The notes under the pieces are model-generated. The model had not been told where the DNA came from. It was given only the letters and a program-made list of their open reading frames with translations, and made no database searches. A stretch of 23,247 nucleotides of DNA from Clostridiales bacterium mt11 (lineage in GTDB: Bacteria; Bacillota; Clostridia; Tissierellales; Tepidimicrobiaceae), in assembly GCA_001282665.1 (NCBI GenBank), contig LN874947.1, positions 220,703-243,949 of the forward strand. Direction: 5' to 3'. The translations under genes were made by a program, and so were the position numbers. Below are positions 20,778-23,247 of the stretch, piece after piece. Position 1 is the first letter of the stretch, and each line of letters begins with the position of its first letter.

Positions 20778-21410
20778 CTATTTATTTTTAATCAATATAG
20801 CCAACTGAGTCCTATCCCTTAACTCTAATTTATTCAGTATATTAGTTACATGATTTTTAACCGTTCCTTCTGTTATATATAGAAGTTTGCTTATTTCATT
20901 ATTGCTTTTCCCTTCGCCTATTAGCTCTGCTATTTCCATCTCCCGAGAGGTTAATGGTTTAAGGATATCCTCTTTCTTATTAATATCCTGCTTGCCCTTC
21001 ATAGCATTTACTATGGTTTTAGCTACCTCTCCATGAAATAGGATATTTCCCTTATATATAGATTTAATATTATTTACTAATTCCTTTGAGCTTACATCTT
21101 TAAGTATGTATCCATCGGCTCCATTATTAAGCCCTTCAAATATGTATTCGTCTTCATTAAATGTAGTCAAAATCAATATCTTTATATGGGGATATTTTTC
21201 TTTAATAATCTTAGTTGCATCTACCCCATTCATAATAGGCATCCTGATATCCATAAGGATTACATCAACTTCTTTTTCCTCAAGAATATCAAATGCTTCT
21301 TTTCCGTTGATAGTTTCTCCAACTATTTCTATCTCTTTATAAAGACTTAGCATCATACTTAACCCTTCTCTAATAAGAGCTTGATCATCGACAATTAATA
21401 CCTTAATCAT
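20778..21410 (-). CDS. NarL/LuxR-family response regulator
   Basis: 210 residues, standard length. Receiver domain residues 1-~120: acidic pair D8-D9 in VLIVDDQ, phosphorylation site D54 in VILMDIRMP, Thr in LILTTFNEDEYI and Lys in DGYILKDV. The C-terminal LuxR-type HTH (~145-205) has PLTSREMEIAELIGEGKSNNEI and TEGTVKNHVTNILNKL. GGAGGTC precedes the ATG. It is first in the run with the MFS transporter and the DesK-like kinase. A TATAAT at 21474-21469 (minus strand) may be its -10 box. Confidence 0.95.
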   Translation of the reverse strand: MIKVLIVDDQALIREGLSMMLSLYKEIEIVGETINGKEAFDILEEKEVDVILMDIRMPIMNGVDATKIIKEKYPHIKILILTTFNEDEYIFEGLNNGADGYILKDVSSKELVNNIKSIYKGNILFHGEVAKTIVNAMKGKQDINKKEDILKPLTSREMEIAELIGEGKSNNEISKLLYITEGTVKNHVTNILNKLELRDRTQLAILIKNK

Positions 21411-21530
21411 TTCTTGACCTCCTAATATGAGATACTATCTTTACCATATATTTTAACTTATTAATCATATTATACTACATACTCATATTTTCCAGCTATT
21501 ATAAGTAAAACATCTATAAAATTAGCCACT

Positions 21531-21570
21531 AAAAAATCATGTTTCAAATACGATATTCGGAACATGATTT
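21531..21570 (-). terminator. intrinsic terminator of the methionine aminopeptidase gene
   Basis: On the minus strand AAATCATGTT (21570-21561) pairs with AACATGATTT across a 17-base loop and is followed by TTTT. It lies 23 bp after the stop codon. Confidence 0.75.
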
Positions 21571-21592
21571 CTATAATAGTGCTTATAACTTC

Positions 21593-22348
21593 TTAAATAT
21601 TTTCTTGGTCTGTTAAAATAATTGGTCCATCTTTGGTTATAGCTAATGTATGCTCATATTGGGCAGATAATTTTCCATCAATAGTTCGTGCTGTCCATTG
21701 ATTATCATCTACAGTACATTCAAATTTTCCTATATTGACCATAGGTTCTATAGTGAGTACCATGCCCTCCGTCAATCTTGGTCCTCTTCCCGGCCTTCCA
21801 AAGTGGGGTACTTGTGGATCTTCGTGCATATTCTTACCTATGCCGTGACCAACAAAATCTCTTACAACAGAAAGCCCTTGGGATTCTACATAGGATTGAA
21901 CTGCATAGGATATATCACCTATTCTATTCCCTATAACAGCCTTTTCTATTCCAAGATACAATGCTTTTTTTGTAACATCTAGTAATTTTTTAGCTTCATC
22001 CGATATATTCCCTACTCCATAGCTCCAAGCTGAATCGGCTAACCATCCATCTAAGTTTACAACCATATCTATAGTTACTATATCCCCATCTTTTAAAGGT
22101 TCTTTTCGAGGAAAGCCATGGCATATTTCATCATTAACAGATGCACAAGTAGCATAAGGATAACCATGATACCCCTTTTGTTCAGGGGTTGCATTATGTT
22201 TCTTTAAATACTCCTCTACAAATTGGTCAATCTCATAGGTACTAATACCAGGTTTTATAATTTTAGCAATTTCTTTGTGCACATTTGCTAAAATGATACC
22301 CGCTCTTTTCATCATTTCTATTTCCTGTTTTGTTTTTATTATAATCAT
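21593..22348 (-). CDS. map: type I methionine aminopeptidase
   Basis: 251 residues, the pita-bread aminopeptidase that removes the initiator Met from new proteins in the cytoplasm. The five metal ligands are visible: D94 (TIDMVV), D105 (LADSAW), H168 (VGHGIG), E201 (TIEPM) and E232 (QYEHTLAIT); H77 in NDEICHGFP is the substrate-contacting His. AAAGGAAAAGG precedes the ATG. It is a stand-alone copy, not in the ribosomal-protein operon (secY-adk-map) where the housekeeping gene usually sits, so the genome may carry two. It has its own terminator, and the TPR gene lies 59 bp upstream. Confidence 0.95.
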   Translation of the reverse strand: MIIIKTKQEIEMMKRAGIILANVHKEIAKIIKPGISTYEIDQFVEEYLKKHNATPEQKGYHGYPYATCASVNDEICHGFPRKEPLKDGDIVTIDMVVNLDGWLADSAWSYGVGNISDEAKKLLDVTKKALYLGIEKAVIGNRIGDISYAVQSYVESQGLSVVRDFVGHGIGKNMHEDPQVPHFGRPGRGPRLTEGMVLTIEPMVNIGKFECTVDDNQWTARTIDGKLSAQYEHTLAITKDGPIILTDQENI

Positions 22349-22407
22349 ATATCCTTTTCCTTTCTATAATTTTTCTATATTATATATACCAAAAATATTC
22401 TATTTAA

Positions 22408-23247
22408 TCAATTATTTCTACTATTTTGATTTAATAGAGAAATAAACCTCTCATCCTTTCGAAGATTATCTAAATCCTTATCCTTCTCAATCATATCTAT
22501 TATTTTTTGACTTATGAGTATTGCTTTCCTCAAATCCTTTATAGCTAAATCATTTTTGCCTAATTTAGCATAGCAACATGCCCTATTATAGTATAGATAT
22601 TCAGCATAAGGATTATATTCTATACCTTCAGTCAATACCTTTATAGATTCCTTTAACTTTCCCTGCTCAATATATATGGCTGATTTATTTAAATATGAAT
22701 ATGAATAATTTCTGTTCTTTTCTATGGATTTATTGTAATACTCCATAGCTTTTTTATATTTGTTTAACTTTTTATATACAACTCCCATATTAAACAGTGC
22801 TTTATAGTAATTAGGGTTTATGCTTATACTCCTCTTTATCATATGGTAGGCATTGTCGTATTCCTTTAATTCTTCATATATTGAGCCTAAATTATTATAG
22901 GCTATATAGTCATTAGGTGTAATATTTATTACCTTTTTATAATAATAAATAGCTTCAGCCTTGTTATCCATTTCATCATAGATATTAGCTATATAAAAAT
23001 AAGCTCTATCGTATTCTGGATCGATTTCTACTGCTTTAAAATAGCTTTCTAAAGCTAATTCCTTGTGATTCAACCGTTCATACATAGTCCCCATACCATA
23101 AAAAGCTCCAGCTTCATCTCTATCGATCTTAGTAATCTTTTCATATACTTTTAATGCCTTTGCAGGAATATCCATCTCATCATATATAATTGCAATATTA
23201 TATAAAATCTCTATGTTTTCAGATTTATCTCCCTTAAACTGTAATGC
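22408..23247 (-). CDS. TPR-repeat protein (5' end outside window)
   Basis: The frame stays open to the window edge; the first visible residues, ALQFKGDKSENIEILYNIAI, are already inside a TPR. About 279 residues form roughly seven 34-residue TPRs with the usual small residue/aromatic pattern (FYGMGTMYERLNHKELALESY, AYFYIANIYDEMDNKAEAIYYY, AYNNLGSIYEELKEYDNAY, ALFNMGVVYKKLNKYKKAMEYY). The C-terminal capping segment is charged (EKDKDLDNLRKDERFISLL). No membrane segment is visible. TPR arrays are protein-binding scaffolds; the partner and role are unknown. Confidence 0.92.
   Translation of the reverse strand, partial: ALQFKGDKSENIEILYNIAIIYDEMDIPAKALKVYEKITKIDRDEAGAFYGMGTMYERLNHKELALESYFKAVEIDPEYDRAYFYIANIYDEMDNKAEAIYYYKKVINITPNDYIAYNNLGSIYEELKEYDNAYHMIKRSISINPNYYKALFNMGVVYKKLNKYKKAMEYYNKSIEKNRNYSYSYLNKSAIYIEQGKLKESIKVLTEGIEYNPYAEYLYYNRACCYAKLGKNDLAIKDLRKAILISQKIIDMIEKDKDLDNLRKDERFISLLNQNSRNN

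Noticed and set aside
1..23247. tRNA or rRNA genes, complete insertion sequences, cas genes, prophage genes
   Set aside because: No cloverleaf, rRNA core sequence, transposase, integrase, Cas or phage structural protein was recognised on either strand.

Overview
The window is AT-rich DNA with short intergenic gaps, strong purine-rich ribosome binding sites and many intrinsic terminators. It reads as a low-GC, spore-forming Firmicute of the Clostridia (a Tissierellales/Clostridiales-type anaerobe is my guess). The spore inference rests on a collagen-like/beta-propeller protein behind sigmaK-like promoter elements. No rRNA or tRNA gene was recognised.

Layout. (1) 1-1768: the 3' end of an ABC-F ATPase converges on a GyrI-like protein and a small zinc-ribbon protein. 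(2) 1737-4560 is a scrap zone. It holds a chimeric pseudogene joining the start of a GNAT acetyltransferase to the end of a WYL regulator, a broken second GNAT gene copied from the 16.1-16.7 kb locus, a frameshifted secreted protein with a membrane protein, and the 3' end of a group II intron abutting a 12-codon stub of the zinc-ribbon gene. (3) 4627-8438, minus strand: an operon-like run of tandem-GNAT protein, zinc-dependent phospholipase C-like protein, GNAT, isochorismatase-like hydrolase and WYL regulator. This run is the parent of the chimera at 1.8-2.3 kb. (4) 8600-11487, plus strand: a spore-surface module of a collagen-like/seven-blade YVTN protein, a small Ser/Thr/Asn-rich protein and a GT2-TPR glycosyltransferase. 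Each has an AC-N16/17-CATANNNTA promoter match, and the first two share a duplicated leader. (5) 11488-12520: gene-poor, with a nested inverted repeat and a three-repeat orphan CRISPR array. (6) 12521-14572: secreted copper-amine-oxidase-N/beta-lactamase-fold protein. (7) 14641-15978: a CPA2-type cation/proton antiporter behind a consensus sigmaA promoter, a fluoride (crcB-motif) riboswitch and an overlapping terminator. (8) 16135-17634: HELLH-motif protein with a GNAT. (9) 17887-18267: DUF1667 protein. (10) 18347-21410: response regulator, MFS transporter and histidine kinase in one run. (11) 21593-23247: methionine aminopeptidase and a TPR protein running off the right edge.

How the genes work together. 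The spore-surface genes probably form one late-sporulation regulon in which the glycosyltransferase decorates the Thr-rich surface proteins. The antiporter is predicted to be switched on by fluoride. The two-component genes probably control the MFS transporter between them. The acetyltransferase/hydrolase operon looks like an accessory detoxification-type cassette that has been duplicated and eroded. The most noteworthy items are the traceable duplication-deletion history, the fluoride-switched antiporter and the spore-surface regulon.
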